A stretch of DNA of 25,267 bases from CAVWCW01 sp963753615 (GCA_963753615.1 CAVWCW010000001.1:1-25267), one strand, 5' to 3'. Shown: positions 7,079 to 15,157, counted from the stretch's first letter. Numbers and translations are program-made. The notes: generated by a model not told the origin, from the letters alone.

Positions 7079-8890
7079 TCACGGCAGCCGGCTGTGGCTG
7101 AAGCGCAGCCCCAGGTAGGCGATACGCGGCTGGGCCTGGAAGCCGCCGGCGGTTTCGTAGTCTTTGTCGAACAGGTTCTCCACCCGGGCCTCCAGGGTCC
7201 AGCGGCGGTCCAGGTGCAGGCGCCCGCTCAGGTTGACCAGAGTATAGCCGGCCAGGGTGCGCTCGCTGAATGCCGAGTCGTTGCGCTTGCTGCTCGCCAG
7301 CAGGTTAACCCCGAACTCCCAGCGGTGCGGGCGCCAGGCCAGATTGGCGCTGAGGCTGCGCTTGGCGCGGCGCGCCAGGGTCTGGCCGGTGGTTAGGTTC
7401 TTCGGGTCCTGCAGCACTCCCTCCAACTGCAGGCTCCAGGGGCCTTGCCCGTACTCGTAGCCCAGCTCCAGGCCGCTTATTCGAGCCTCGTCCACGTTGT
7501 AGTTCCGGCCCGGCTGCGGACCCAGGAAGTCGTCGGGGTCGACGAATTCGATGAGGTCGTCGATCCGCGTGTAAAACAGCGTGGCGACGAGTTGCTGGCC
7601 AGGGCCCAGGCCCTGGTGCAGGCCGAGCTCGAAGCCGCGGGAGGTCTCCGGGTCGAGATCCGGATTGCCGCCGAAGCCGTACAGGTCGGCGCTGTTCGGG
7701 GCGCGGAAAGCGCTGGCGGCGCTCGCCAGCAGGCGCCGTTCGGCGCCGAGGTCATAGCCCCAGGCCAGGCTCCAGGTGCCGTGGTTGCCGAATTCCTCGT
7801 TGTGCACCAGGCTGGCGCCCAGGGTCAGCTGGTGGTCTTCGAGGTCCAGCTGGTCTTGCAGGTAGAGGTCCAGATTGCGCAGCACCTCGTCGTAGCTGCT
7901 GCCGAAGGACCGGGACCGGGTGCGTTCGCGTTTGTAGGTCAGCCCGGCGGTGAGTTGGTGCACCTGGTTCGGGCTCAGGTCGTTTTGCCAGTCCAGGCGG
8001 GTACGGTAGGTGTCGGCGAAGTCGGGGCCTTGGTTCTGATCGATTTGGTCGCTGAAGTAGCTCAGGTTGAGCCTGGACTGCCAGCGCTCCAGGGGGCTGG
8101 CGTCCAGTTCCAGGGCGCTGGTGGCGCTGCGGTAGTCCTGGTCCAGGGGGCTGCCGAAGAAGTCCAGGTAGTCGGTGGTGCCTTGGCTTTGCCAGTGACT
8201 GATCCGGGCCTGCAGCGGCCCGACGGGAGCGCCGGCGAAGGCGTTGAAGTTCAGATTGTCGTGGCCCAGGTCGATGTCGAAGCCCTCGCGGGCGGCATAG
8301 CCGTCGGTGCGCAGGCCGCTTAGGTCCAGGCCCAGCTGCAGGTCCTGGCCCCTGTGATGGAGGCTGGCGCCGCCGTCCCAGGTGGCATTGCCGCCGCCGG
8401 AGACCTGAGCGCTCCAGTCGGTTCCCGGCTCGGTTAAGCCGCGCCGGGTGATGAGGTTGATCACCCCGCCGATGGCCTCGCTGCCGTAAAGGGTCGATCG
8501 CGGGCCTTTTACGATCTCGACCCGCTCCAGTAGTTCCGGGCTGATGTTCTGAATCGCCGCATTGCCGATGGTGCCGGGGTTGATCGGTACCCCGTCGAGC
8601 AGGATCAAGGTCTGGTTGCTGTCGGTCCCGCGCAGGAACACCGAGGTCTGCTGGCCGGGGCCGCCGGTGCGAGCGATCTCCACCCCGGCGTGGAAACGCA
8701 GCAGTTCCGCCAGGTCACGGGCCTGGGTCAGTTCCATGCTTGCGCGGTCTATGACGATGCTGCTGGCCAATGCCCGCTCCTGGAGTTCGGGTTGGCGGCT
8801 GGCGGTGACCACTATTGGATCCAAAGCCATCTCGGCGGCTCGTGGTGCCGTCGCCGCGACGGCAAGCAGGGCCGCTGTAAAGAGACGCAT
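7079..8890 (-). CDS. btuB: TonB-dependent vitamin B12 receptor BtuB
   Basis: A 603-residue outer-membrane receptor for cobalamin. A signal peptide occupies roughly residues 1-19 (MRLFTAALLAVAATAPRAA), followed by the TonB box DPIVVTAS at 24-31. The plug domain has SVFLRGTDSNQTLILLDGVP and VEIVKGPRSTLYGSEAIGG, and the remainder is a long beta-barrel. The true start is ATG 8890 with GGGGAA about seven bases upstream; the open frame continues further upstream into the riboswitch leader, but that part is not protein-like. The C terminus ends LGLRFSHSRLP, so a few residues follow the usual terminal aromatic. The cobalamin riboswitch in its leader supports vitamin B12 as substrate. It heads the operon with the adenosyltransferase. 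Confidence 0.94.
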   Translation of the reverse strand: MRLFTAALLAVAATAPRAAEMALDPIVVTASRQPELQERALASSIVIDRASMELTQARDLAELLRFHAGVEIARTGGPGQQTSVFLRGTDSNQTLILLDGVPINPGTIGNAAIQNISPELLERVEIVKGPRSTLYGSEAIGGVINLITRRGLTEPGTDWSAQVSGGGNATWDGGASLHHRGQDLQLGLDLSGLRTDGYAAREGFDIDLGHDNLNFNAFAGAPVGPLQARISHWQSQGTTDYLDFFGSPLDQDYRSATSALELDASPLERWQSRLNLSYFSDQIDQNQGPDFADTYRTRLDWQNDLSPNQVHQLTAGLTYKRERTRSRSFGSSYDEVLRNLDLYLQDQLDLEDHQLTLGASLVHNEEFGNHGTWSLAWGYDLGAERRLLASAASAFRAPNSADLYGFGGNPDLDPETSRGFELGLHQGLGPGQQLVATLFYTRIDDLIEFVDPDDFLGPQPGRNYNVDEARISGLELGYEYGQGPWSLQLEGVLQDPKNLTTGQTLARRAKRSLSANLAWRPHRWEFGVNLLASSKRNDSAFSERTLAGYTLVNLSGRLHLDRRWTLEARVENLFDKDYETAGGFQAQPRIAYLGLRFSHSRLP

Positions 8891-9002
8891 GACGGTTTTC
8901 CCCGGAGCGCACACCCGCGCCCTGCAGATGGGTCGGCAGGTCGAGAAGGGGAATAGGGGGACAGGGCCCTGAAGCGGGTTTGGCTGTCGCCGGCAGCGCC
9001 CT

Positions 9003-9225
9003 CCGCGGTACCTGATGGATGCGCCAAGGCCGGTATCCGGACTCGCAGACGGGGCCATTGGCCCTAGGGCGCCGCCTTCCCATGCCGAGGCACAGTGGAC
9101 TGATGGCGCCGTGATTTCTGCTTACCGTTGCGGGGGCAGTGCCGGCCTTGTCCCGGGGGACGCACCGGCTTCCCGTTTGGGGGCGCGGACGAGATGAACG
9201 GGGAAACGTCTATAGCTGGCGTTTC
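9003..9225 (-). promoter_or_regulatory. Cobalamin riboswitch (leader of btuB operon)
   Basis: On the minus strand the conserved blocks occur in the correct order: GGGAAGCCGGTGCG (9174-9161), CCCCCGCAACGGTAAGC (9136-9120), the B12-box-like TCCACTG (9099-9093), GGGAAGGC (9081-9074) and GAGTCCGGATACCGGCC (9044-9028). These are the core elements of the Rfam Cobalamin family. It lies 113 bases upstream of the btuB start, so adenosylcobalamin is expected to repress translation or cause premature termination. Outer boundaries are approximate. An inverted repeat GGGAAACG/CGTTTCCC (9201-9227) at the 5' edge may be the distal P2-like arm or a separate hairpin. I see no T-tract terminator after the aptamer, so control of ribosome binding is more likely. 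Confidence 0.95.
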
Positions 9226-9391
9226 CCGAGCCGGGGGGATACCCCGTGCCAAAAAAATCCACGAATGGTTCTTTTCAGCCTTGCCTCAGTGGGTCCGCAG
9301 CCCTTGACCCTGCCAGGCAGGGCACCTTGAGCGCCTCGGACTCTAGCGGCTCGTCCCCGCCAGCGTCAAGCGCCGCGGGCAGGGGCGGGCG
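9226..9391. other. Leader and promoter region upstream of the riboswitch
   Basis: The promoter of the btuB operon should lie here on the minus strand, but I see no convincing -35/-10 pair. There is a CCCTGCC/GGCAGGG hairpin (9308-9322) between the small membrane protein gene and the riboswitch. It has no T tract on either side. Confidence 0.3.
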
Positions 9392-9535
9392 TTACTGGAT
9401 GAGGAGTTCCTGGCTGATGAAGAGATAACCCAGAGCCGCAACGAGGATGGCCACCGCCGCGTATTGCAGCAGGATGCAGATGCCCGGCAGGTCGTTGCAG
9501 GCGCGGCTGAAGCGGCACAGCTTACAGTTTCTCAA
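9392..9535 (-). CDS. Small cysteine-rich single-pass membrane protein
   Basis: A 47-residue protein of unknown function. The N-terminal soluble part has four cysteines in the pattern NCKLCRFSRACNDLPGIC (C-x2-C-x5-C-x6-C), which could bind zinc or an iron-sulfur cluster. It is followed by one membrane helix, ILLQYAAVAILVAALGYLF, and a short tail ending QELLIQ. The start TTG 9535 is chosen because GAGGTGA, a long match to the 16S rRNA 3' end, sits five to eight bases upstream; a GTG three codons earlier would overlap that site. It reads divergently from cnoX. No pathway is evident. A stand-alone single gene or a gene upstream of the riboswitch operon are both possible. Confidence 0.6.
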   Translation of the reverse strand: MRNCKLCRFSRACNDLPGICILLQYAAVAILVAALGYLFISQELLIQ

Positions 9536-9898
9536 ATTCGTCACCTCGTCTACGGCTTCTGGCCGGCCACCGGGCTACGCCGGAGTGCGCGGCTCGACGG
9601 GTAAGGGCCGGGGCCCGATTGCACAGAGGAGTGCCGGCCCCGACTAGGGGTAATCCCTAGGGTGTTTTGGGTCCCGAGATAGTCGCACACTGGACTCGGG
9701 ATTGCCAACCCGGGGGCACGGAAATTTTTCCCTGCGGGTTTCCTCAGCGAGACCCGGATCGGTGTCCGGCGCTTTGCCTGCAGCGCCTAACGTATTAACA
9801 TGCACGGGGATTTTCGCCCCTCCGCGCTGGGAGTATCCGATGCAGTTTTCCGCCAATGCTCCAACCCCCGCCGTGTCCGCCCTGGAGCGCCGACACTG
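9536..9898. promoter_or_regulatory. Divergent intergenic region with CTAGGG palindrome
   Basis: This 360-base region separates the small membrane protein gene (minus) from cnoX (plus). It contains a perfect palindrome CTAGGG-GTAAT-CCCTAG at 9644-9660, a likely protein-binding site. No clean promoter hexamers are visible; AT-rich patches occur at about 9723-9732 and 9790-9797. No gene is supported here. Confidence 0.35.
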
Positions 9899-10762
9899 AT
9901 GTCCCAGCCGGCATTCATCTATGCTGCCACCCGGGAGAACTTCACACGCTTGGTTTTGGAAAATTCCCGCCGCGGGCTGGTGCTGGTCGACTTCTGGGCC
10001 CCCTGGGTCGGCCCATCCCTGCGCCAGCGGGAGATGCTGGTGGCCCTGGCGGAGGAGTACCGCGGGCGTTTTCTCCTGGTGACGGTCAATACCGACGAGC
10101 AGAAACAGATCGCCGACGACTACGGGGTGCGCAGCCTGCCGTTGTGTAAGCTGTTTCGCCACGGGCGGGTAGTGGAGACACTGCACGGGGTCCAGCCCCG
10201 CGCCGACTACCGGGAGGCGGTGGAGCGCCACCTCGGCACTCCCGCCAGCCCGGCTCAGCAGGCCGCATTGCGGGCCTGGAGCCAGGGCGAGCCCGAGCAG
10301 GCCCTGCAGATCCTGGCCCAGGCCGCCATCGAGGCCCCGGACGACCTGGAACTGCCGTTGCTGATGAGCAAACTGCTGGTGCAGTTGGATAGGATCGACG
10401 ATGCCCATGCCTTGCTCTTCGCCCTGCCGCCGGAGGCCCGGGACCAGCCGCGGATCGCCCGCATGCTGTCGCACCTGGAGTTCCTGGTGACCGCGGCCGA
10501 GGCGCCGCCTCCGGAAGAGGTGGAGCAGGCCCTGGAGCGTGATCCGGACGATCTGCAGGCGCGCTACCAGCTGGCCGCCCGAGCCCTGCTGGCCGATGAG
10601 TTCGAGACCGCCATGCAGCAACTGATCGAGATTCTTCGGCGCGAACCGGGGTTCCGTCAGGGTGCTGCCCGGCGCGGCCTGCAGGCGGTGTTCGACAGCC
10701 TCGAAAAGGACGATCCTCGGGTCAAGCCATACCGGGCCGAGTTCTTCCGGCTGGCGTACTGA
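9899..10762 (+). CDS. cnoX: CnoX/YbbN-like thioredoxin-fold TPR protein
   Basis: A 287-residue protein with an N-terminal thioredoxin fold (about residues 1-110) and a C-terminal helical TPR-like half, the layout of the chaperedoxin CnoX (YbbN). LVDFWAPWVGPSLRQREML replaces the usual WCGPC motif: both cysteines are gone (Val and Ser), so disulfide reductase activity is not expected. The cis-proline region is seen as RSLPLCKLFRHGRVVETLHG. The tail has repeats such as QALEILxxA-type helices (QALQILAQAAIEAPDDLELP, ALERDPDDLQARYQLA). ATG 9899 is chosen for agreement with family N termini, with GGAG 11 bases upstream. rimO begins 14 bases after the stop. It probably holds unfolded proteins for GroEL/DnaK under oxidative stress. 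Confidence 0.85.
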   Translation: MSQPAFIYAATRENFTRLVLENSRRGLVLVDFWAPWVGPSLRQREMLVALAEEYRGRFLLVTVNTDEQKQIADDYGVRSLPLCKLFRHGRVVETLHGVQPRADYREAVERHLGTPASPAQQAALRAWSQGEPEQALQILAQAAIEAPDDLELPLLMSKLLVQLDRIDDAHALLFALPPEARDQPRIARMLSHLEFLVTAAEAPPPEEVEQALERDPDDLQARYQLAARALLADEFETAMQQLIEILRREPGFRQGAARRGLQAVFDSLEKDDPRVKPYRAEFFRLAY

Positions 10763-10776
10763 GCAGCCGCGCCAAC

Positions 10777-12116
10777 ATGAGCCGGAGCAATCTTCCCCGC
10801 GTCGGCTTCGTCAGCCTCGGCTGTCCCAAGGCGCTGGTGGATTCGGAGCGCATCATCACCCAGCTGCGGGCCGAGGGCTACCAGGTCTCTCCCCGGCTAC
10901 GGCGAGCGGACCTGGTGGTGGTCAACACCTGCGGCTTTATCGACGCGGCGGTCGAGGAGTCGCTGGAGGCGATCGGCGAGGCCCTGGACGAGAACGGACG
11001 GGTGATCGTCACCGGATGCCTCGGCGGGCGCGAGGCGGACGATGCGGGCCGCCCATCCCCAGGTGCTGGCGGTGACCGGCCCCCACGCCTACGAGGAGGT
11101 GATGGCGGCGGTGCATGCACAGCTGCCGCCGCCGCACGAGCCCTTCAGCAGCCTGGTGCCGCCCCAGGGCATCAAGCTGACCCCGCGCCACTACGCCTAT
11201 CTGAAGATCTCAGAGGGCTGCAACCACCGCTGCAGCTTCTGCATCATCCCCAGCCTGCGCGGCGATCTGGTCGAGCCGGCCCATCGGAGAGGTGATGCGC
11301 GAGGCGGAGAACCTGGCTGGGGCCGGGGTGCGCGAGCTGCTGGTGGTCTCCCAGGACACCAGCGCCTACGGGGTCGACCTCAAGTACCGCCCAGACTTCT
11401 GGCAGGGCCGGCCCGCTGGCGCACGCGGCTGCAGCCGCTGGCCGCTGCCCTGGGCGAACTGGGGGTCTGGGTGCGCATGCACTATGTCTACCCCTATCCC
11501 CATGTGGACGACCTGATCCCGCTGATGGCGGAGGGCCGCATCCTGCCTTACCTCGACGTGCCCCTGCAGCATGGCAGCCCGCGCATCCTCAAGGCGATGC
11601 GCCGGCCGGCGGCCTCCGAGAAGGCCCTGGAGCGCATCCAGCGCTGGCGCGAAATCTGCCCGGAACTGACCATTCGCAGCACCTTCATCGTCGGCTTTCC
11701 GGGCGAGACCGAGGCCGAGTTCGCCGAACTGCTGGAGTTCGTGCGCGAGGCCCGAACTCGACCGGGTGGGTTGCTTCGCCTACTCGCCGGTGGCGGCGCC
11801 GCCGCCAACCAGCTGCCGGACCCGGTGCCGGAAGTCGGTGAAGCAGGAGCGCCTGGAGCGAATTCATGGCAGGTGCAGAGCGAGATCAGCACGCGGCGCC
11901 TGGCGGAGCAAGGTGGGGCGCCGGCAGATCGTCCTGGTGGATGAGGTGGGCGAGAACCGGTGGTGGCGCGCGGGCCCGGCGGACGCCCCGGAGATCGACG
12001 GCAATGTGATGATCGAAGGCCCCTGGGAACTGGAGCCGGGCGATTTTCTCGAGGTGGAGATCACCCGGGCCGGGGACCACGATTTGTGGGCCCGGCCGGT
12101 GGATGTGGAGGATTGA
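10777..12116 (+). pseudogene. rimO: Ribosomal protein S12 methylthiotransferase RimO, multiple frameshifts
   Basis: RimO is a radical-SAM enzyme that methylthiolates an aspartate of ribosomal protein S12. All parts are recognisable: the UPF0004 domain with cysteines in SLGCPKALVDS, VVNTCGFIDAAV and VTGCLGG (residues 16, 52, 81), the radical-SAM triad EGCNHRCSFCIIP, YVYPYPHVDDLIPLMAEG, and a C-terminal TRAM domain. The frame changes near 11038, 11271, 11411, 11754, 11793, 11836, 11860, 11869 and 11912, by my reading seven single-base insertions and two deletions. Correcting them gives 444 codons, close to the usual RimO length of about 440, and every segment keeps conserved sequence. As written the protein would stop after about 172 residues. 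Sequencing error is more likely than true decay. Confidence 0.85.
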
Positions 12117-12119
12117 GGC

Positions 12120-12332
12120 TCAGCCTTGCTGGGCCAGTTCGACTTCGGACTTGAGGCCCAGCTTGCGCATCACGTACTTGGGCGGGCAGAAGCCGGTGAA
12201 AGAGCTCTGGAAGCAGTTGAAGCCGATGAACAGGGTGAACCAGACCCAGTGCGGGCTGTGGAAATAGGTGAGCAGGGCGGACAGCATCACCATGACACCG
12301 CCAAAGGCAAAAAGGGCGCGCTCGATGGACAT
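12120..12332 (-). CDS. DUF2892 (YgaP-like) inner membrane protein
   Basis: A 70-residue membrane protein of the DUF2892 family, the domain found as the membrane anchor of YgaP. Two hydrophobic helices are seen, ALFAFGGVMVMLSALLTYF and VWFTLFIGFNCFQSSF, followed by the family hallmark FTGFCPPKYVMRKLG. The start ATG 12332 has an excellent AAGGAG six bases upstream. It converges on rimO, with three bases between stops. Relatives are often next to rhodanese or sulfur-metabolism genes; here no such neighbour exists, so its role is unknown. Confidence 0.85.
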   Translation of the reverse strand: MSIERALFAFGGVMVMLSALLTYFHSPHWVWFTLFIGFNCFQSSFTGFCPPKYVMRKLGLKSEVELAQQG

Positions 12333-12361
12333 AGAGGTCTCCTTGAGATCGTTCGATCGAC

Positions 12362-12392
12362 GTCTTGAATACGCATATAAGTAACTGTTTAT
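12362..12392 (-). promoter_or_regulatory. Candidate ArsR-type operator upstream of DUF2892 gene
   Basis: An AT-rich patch with the near-palindrome ATATGCGTAT (12378-12369, minus strand) lies 37-46 bases before the start codon. Similar AT-TGC/GCA-AT sites are bound by ArsR-family repressors such as BigR/YgaV, which regulate DUF2892 genes elsewhere. No such regulator is encoded in the window, so this is only a suggestion. Confidence 0.25.
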
Positions 12393-12452
12393 TCTCCCGG
12401 AATCTGGCCGCTGCGTCAATCCATCCGGGATTTCCCGGGGTGGCTTTGCAGC

Positions 12453-13217
12453 TCAGGAACCGTCCCTGTCGCCGAGCAGGCGTTGGGCCCCGACCCGCGA
12501 CCCATCCAAGAGTTCGGGCGCCGGCTCGCGGCGGGAGAACCAGCCGTCCGCCGGCAACAGGCGCTGGCTAACCTGGCGATAGACGGCGGGGTCCGACGCG
12601 AGCTGCAGGAACGGCTGTGCCGTGGGGGTGACCAGCCAGGCCAGGGGCAGCAGCAGGTACAGCAGCAGGGTGGCCGGAAAGCGGTCGAGTCGGCCCAGTT
12701 TGAAGGCGGTGCCCAACGAACGGCGCTGGCGGGCGCCGAACAGGTTTACGCTGTAGACCTCGTCGAGCAGCAGGTGCACCAGGTAACCGAAGCAGACGAA
12801 CAGTCCCCCCAACCAGGCCTCGAGCGCCGACAGCCCAAGTCCGTGGTAGCAGGCCGAGACCCCCAGTAACCCGGCCAGCAGGGCCGCCGGCAGGGAGTGA
12901 AACATTCCGCGGTGGACGGTGAAGGTCTCCAGAAGCCAGAACACCGACCAGCGGAAAAACAGAAACGCCGCCAGCCAGATCAGCAGCAACTCGCCGACGC
13001 TGGGAAATTGCTCGGCAAAACGAAACATGGCGACGAAGGCGAGCAGGATCGAGGCCAGCGTAAAGGCGAAGCGCACGGGTAGGGATTTCTCCGAATCCAT
13101 GTCCGGCAACAGGCTGCCCAGGGTTCCGAGCACGAAATACAGGATCACCTGATGCCCGGCCGCCAACCCCGCCAGCATCACGCTGGTGGCCGCCACCCCG
13201 CTGGCGCTCAACCCCAC
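12453..13217 (-). CDS. YdjM-like DUF457 membrane-bound metal-dependent hydrolase
   Basis: A 254-residue integral membrane protein of the DUF457/YdjM family, predicted metal-dependent hydrolases of unknown substrate. Metal-ligand motifs are seen as GTLGSLLPDMDSEKS, VHRGMFHSLPAA and YLVHLLLDEVYSVN. At least four or five hydrophobic helices lie between them. GTG 13217 is the first conventional start, but homologous N termini usually begin xFNTHLAVG, and the in-frame sequence ASFNAHLAVG lies upstream. A CTG at 13244, with AAGGGGA seven bases before it, may therefore be the true start. An in-frame TAA closes the frame just beyond. The extended C-terminal tail after the last helix is variable in the family. 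It appears monocistronic, with promoter-like AT-rich DNA upstream. Confidence 0.8.
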   Translation of the reverse strand: MGLSASGVAATSVMLAGLAAGHQVILYFVLGTLGSLLPDMDSEKSLPVRFAFTLASILLAFVAMFRFAEQFPSVGELLLIWLAAFLFFRWSVFWLLETFTVHRGMFHSLPAALLAGLLGVSACYHGLGLSALEAWLGGLFVCFGYLVHLLLDEVYSVNLFGARQRRSLGTAFKLGRLDRFPATLLLYLLLPLAWLVTPTAQPFLQLASDPAVYRQVSQRLLPADGWFSRREPAPELLDGSRVGAQRLLGDRDGS

Positions 13218-13280
13218 CGCCAGATGTGCATTGAAAGAGGCCAGTTCGGCGTCCCCTTGCTTGGAAGAATCTTATATTAA

Positions 13281-13292
13281 CCAATATATTGG
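13281..13292 (-). promoter_or_regulatory. Palindrome in AT-rich promoter region
   Basis: CCAATATATTGG is a perfect 12-base palindrome in a strikingly AT-rich patch (13270-13315) in GC-rich DNA, 37-48 bases upstream of the probable start of the DUF457 gene. It overlaps TTAATATAA, a possible -10 region. It could be an operator. Confidence 0.35.
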
Positions 13293-13390
13293 GTTTCTTA
13301 GTTAAAGTTAGCACAAGATAAGCCCTTTGCGACAGAGCGGCCCTCATTCTCACCTCTTTCCCGTAAACTCTTGGCGATTGGCGCGCGAAG

Positions 13391-13469
13391 GTAGGAGCGC
13401 CGCCCTCGGCGCGATTCGGCGATCGGAGCATCACCGACCGTCGAATCGGCGCGAGGGCGCGCCTCCTAC
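13391..13469. repeat. Type-B palindromic repeat (GTAGGAGCG family)
   Basis: Inverted arms GTAGGAGCGCCGCCC...GATTCG and CGAATC...GGGCGCGCCTCCTAC flank a 24-base centre. The same family recurs at 20962-21095. It lies in the 320-base gap between the DUF457 and TAXI genes (13270-13584), which otherwise shows no gene. It is a REP-like element, perhaps also acting as a transcript 3' hairpin. Confidence 0.75.
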
Positions 13470-13584
13470 ATCGAAGCATCAAATCGGGGGCCTCAACTTT
13501 GTTGCCACCTTCGGGGCTTACCCATTAATCCATCTGGTGTATGAGACGCGTCCCCGCGCCGATCCGGCTGTCGCTCTTAAATCC

Positions 13585-14877
13585 TTACGCTTTACTCCCA
13601 ACCAGATCCGCTTGGCGCACCTGGTCCCGAATCAAAGCCAGATGAAGCCGCAGGTTGTAGAGTTCGTCGGAGTAGGACAGGGGCACAGAGACTTGGCGCA
13701 GATCCAATTCGATGTGGTCGAGTTCCGCCAGCAGTTCGGCGCGCTCGGCCTCCCCCGCGATCCGGCCCAGCTGCTGTTCCACCGCCTGCAGCCGCTCGTA
13801 CCAGCGGTAAATGCGCGAGCGCATGCGCCAGCGATAGGTGGGGGGAAAGAGCTTGATCAGCGGCAGCACCAGGGCGATCAGGGGGAGCAGCATGACCTTG
13901 AGTCGGTCCAGCAGCGAGGCGGCCCAGAAAGGCAGGTAGCGCTGCAGGAACGGGGGGCCCGATTTATAGTAGCGTTTGGCCTCCTTGTGCAGCGGGAAGT
14001 CGACGTACCGGGGTGAGGGGAATTCACCGGGCTCTTCGAATAGGCCGCCGCCGGCGTGCACCTGTTCGGCGGTCTGGAGCAGCAGATCGATCAGGGCCGG
14101 GTGCAGGTCGGGGCGCACCACCAGGTTGGCGCTCACTGCCAGCAGTTGGACATCGTTCGGCGGGAGGTCCAGGTCCAGGTCGATCACCCCCCGCGGCAGG
14201 CTGACGCTCGATAAGTAGCGGTGGCGGCGGGTATAGGCCTCGGCGCGCTCGAAATTCATCAGGCTGATATCGGGGCTGCGCAGCAGCAGCTGCACGCTCG
14301 GGGATTCGGACGAGGCGATCATAAATACCGCGTCCAACTCGCCGCGCAACAGGGCCTCGCCGGCGGCCTCGCCCCCCAGAGGCAGCAGGCGGGCGGAGCG
14401 TTCGCCGATCCCGTTTTCGGCAAGAAGTTCAAGTGCCACCCTGCGGGTTCCGCTGCCTGGCGGGCCCACCGCCAGTGCGCCGCCGTCGAGGTCTGCCAGC
14501 TTGTCCCAGGCCCGATCGCTGCGCTGGAACACCCAGATCGGCTCGAAATAGACGCTGGCGATCGCCAGCGCCAGGTCTCGATTTTGGTAGTCGGCGGTGC
14601 CGCCCTGGACCAGTGCCAGGTCCACCGCTTCTGGGCTGCCGGGGGCAGCGCCAAGGCGTTGGATATTCTCCAGGGAGCCGGCGCTGGTCTCGACCACCAG
14701 ATCGATCTTTTGTTTGCTCAGCAATTCCCGGTAGCGCTGGGCGAAAAGATAGTAGGCGCCGTCCGGCTGGCCGCTGGCGATGCGGATCTGGCTCGGCGGC
14801 GCCGGATTCATCCACAGGTAGGCGGCGGTGAAGGCAATCAGGATGAGCACTACCGCCGGGGTCAGGATCTTGAGCAT
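13585..14877 (-). CDS. TAXI family TRAP transporter solute-binding protein, membrane-anchored
   Basis: A 430-residue protein with an N-terminal membrane anchor (LKILTPAVVLILIAFTAAY) followed by a TAXI-type periplasmic binding domain: IRIASGQPDGAYYLFAQRY, ETSAGSLENIQRL, VDLALVQGGTAD and VGPPGSGTRRVALELLAENG are the family segments that bind a carboxylate ligand such as glutamate. After about residue 320 a second membrane region (RLKVMLLPLIALVLPLIKLF) leads to a cytoplasmic, helical, charged tail of about 80 residues. ATG 14877 was preferred over TTG 14913, which adds a polar stretch before the anchor. No TRAP permease (DctM/DctQM) gene is adjacent, and the C-terminal membrane-plus-coiled tail suggests a sensor or scaffold role instead of simple transport. 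Confidence 0.85.
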   Translation of the reverse strand: MLKILTPAVVLILIAFTAAYLWMNPAPPSQIRIASGQPDGAYYLFAQRYRELLSKQKIDLVVETSAGSLENIQRLGAAPGSPEAVDLALVQGGTADYQNRDLALAIASVYFEPIWVFQRSDRAWDKLADLDGGALAVGPPGSGTRRVALELLAENGIGERSARLLPLGGEAAGEALLRGELDAVFMIASSESPSVQLLLRSPDISLMNFERAEAYTRRHRYLSSVSLPRGVIDLDLDLPPNDVQLLAVSANLVVRPDLHPALIDLLLQTAEQVHAGGGLFEEPGEFPSPRYVDFPLHKEAKRYYKSGPPFLQRYLPFWAASLLDRLKVMLLPLIALVLPLIKLFPPTYRWRMRSRIYRWYERLQAVEQQLGRIAGEAERAELLAELDHIELDLRQVSVPLSYSDELYNLRLHLALIRDQVRQADLVGSKA

Positions 14878-15157
14878 ATCGTTGGGTTGCCTGCCGTTGC
14901 TGTTCGCCGCCAATGCCCCGCCCCCAATGGTGAGCGCCGCGCCTGCCGCGGCCCTTGCTCGAGATTGTAACGCGAGCGGAGCACCCTTGCCCGCGAGTCG
15001 CGGGGTGTGTCCGGAAGTTCACCTGACCCGCAGCTACGGGCTGCGGAGACTGGTTGGGGCGCCGGGCGCCGATGGTACGAACCTCCGCCGGTAGCCACTT
15101 GCCAGGGGCTGCCGCGGGTGTCATCGTGGGCACCGGTGTTTCAGCGGGAGTTTTTCG

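Noticed and set aside
8891..9058. Upstream in-frame extension of btuB.
   Set aside because: It runs into the riboswitch, lacks a signal peptide at its start, and the ATG at 8890 begins a standard signal sequence.
9308..9322. CCCTGCC-A-GGCAGGG hairpin considered as an intrinsic terminator.
   Set aside because: No T tract follows on either strand.
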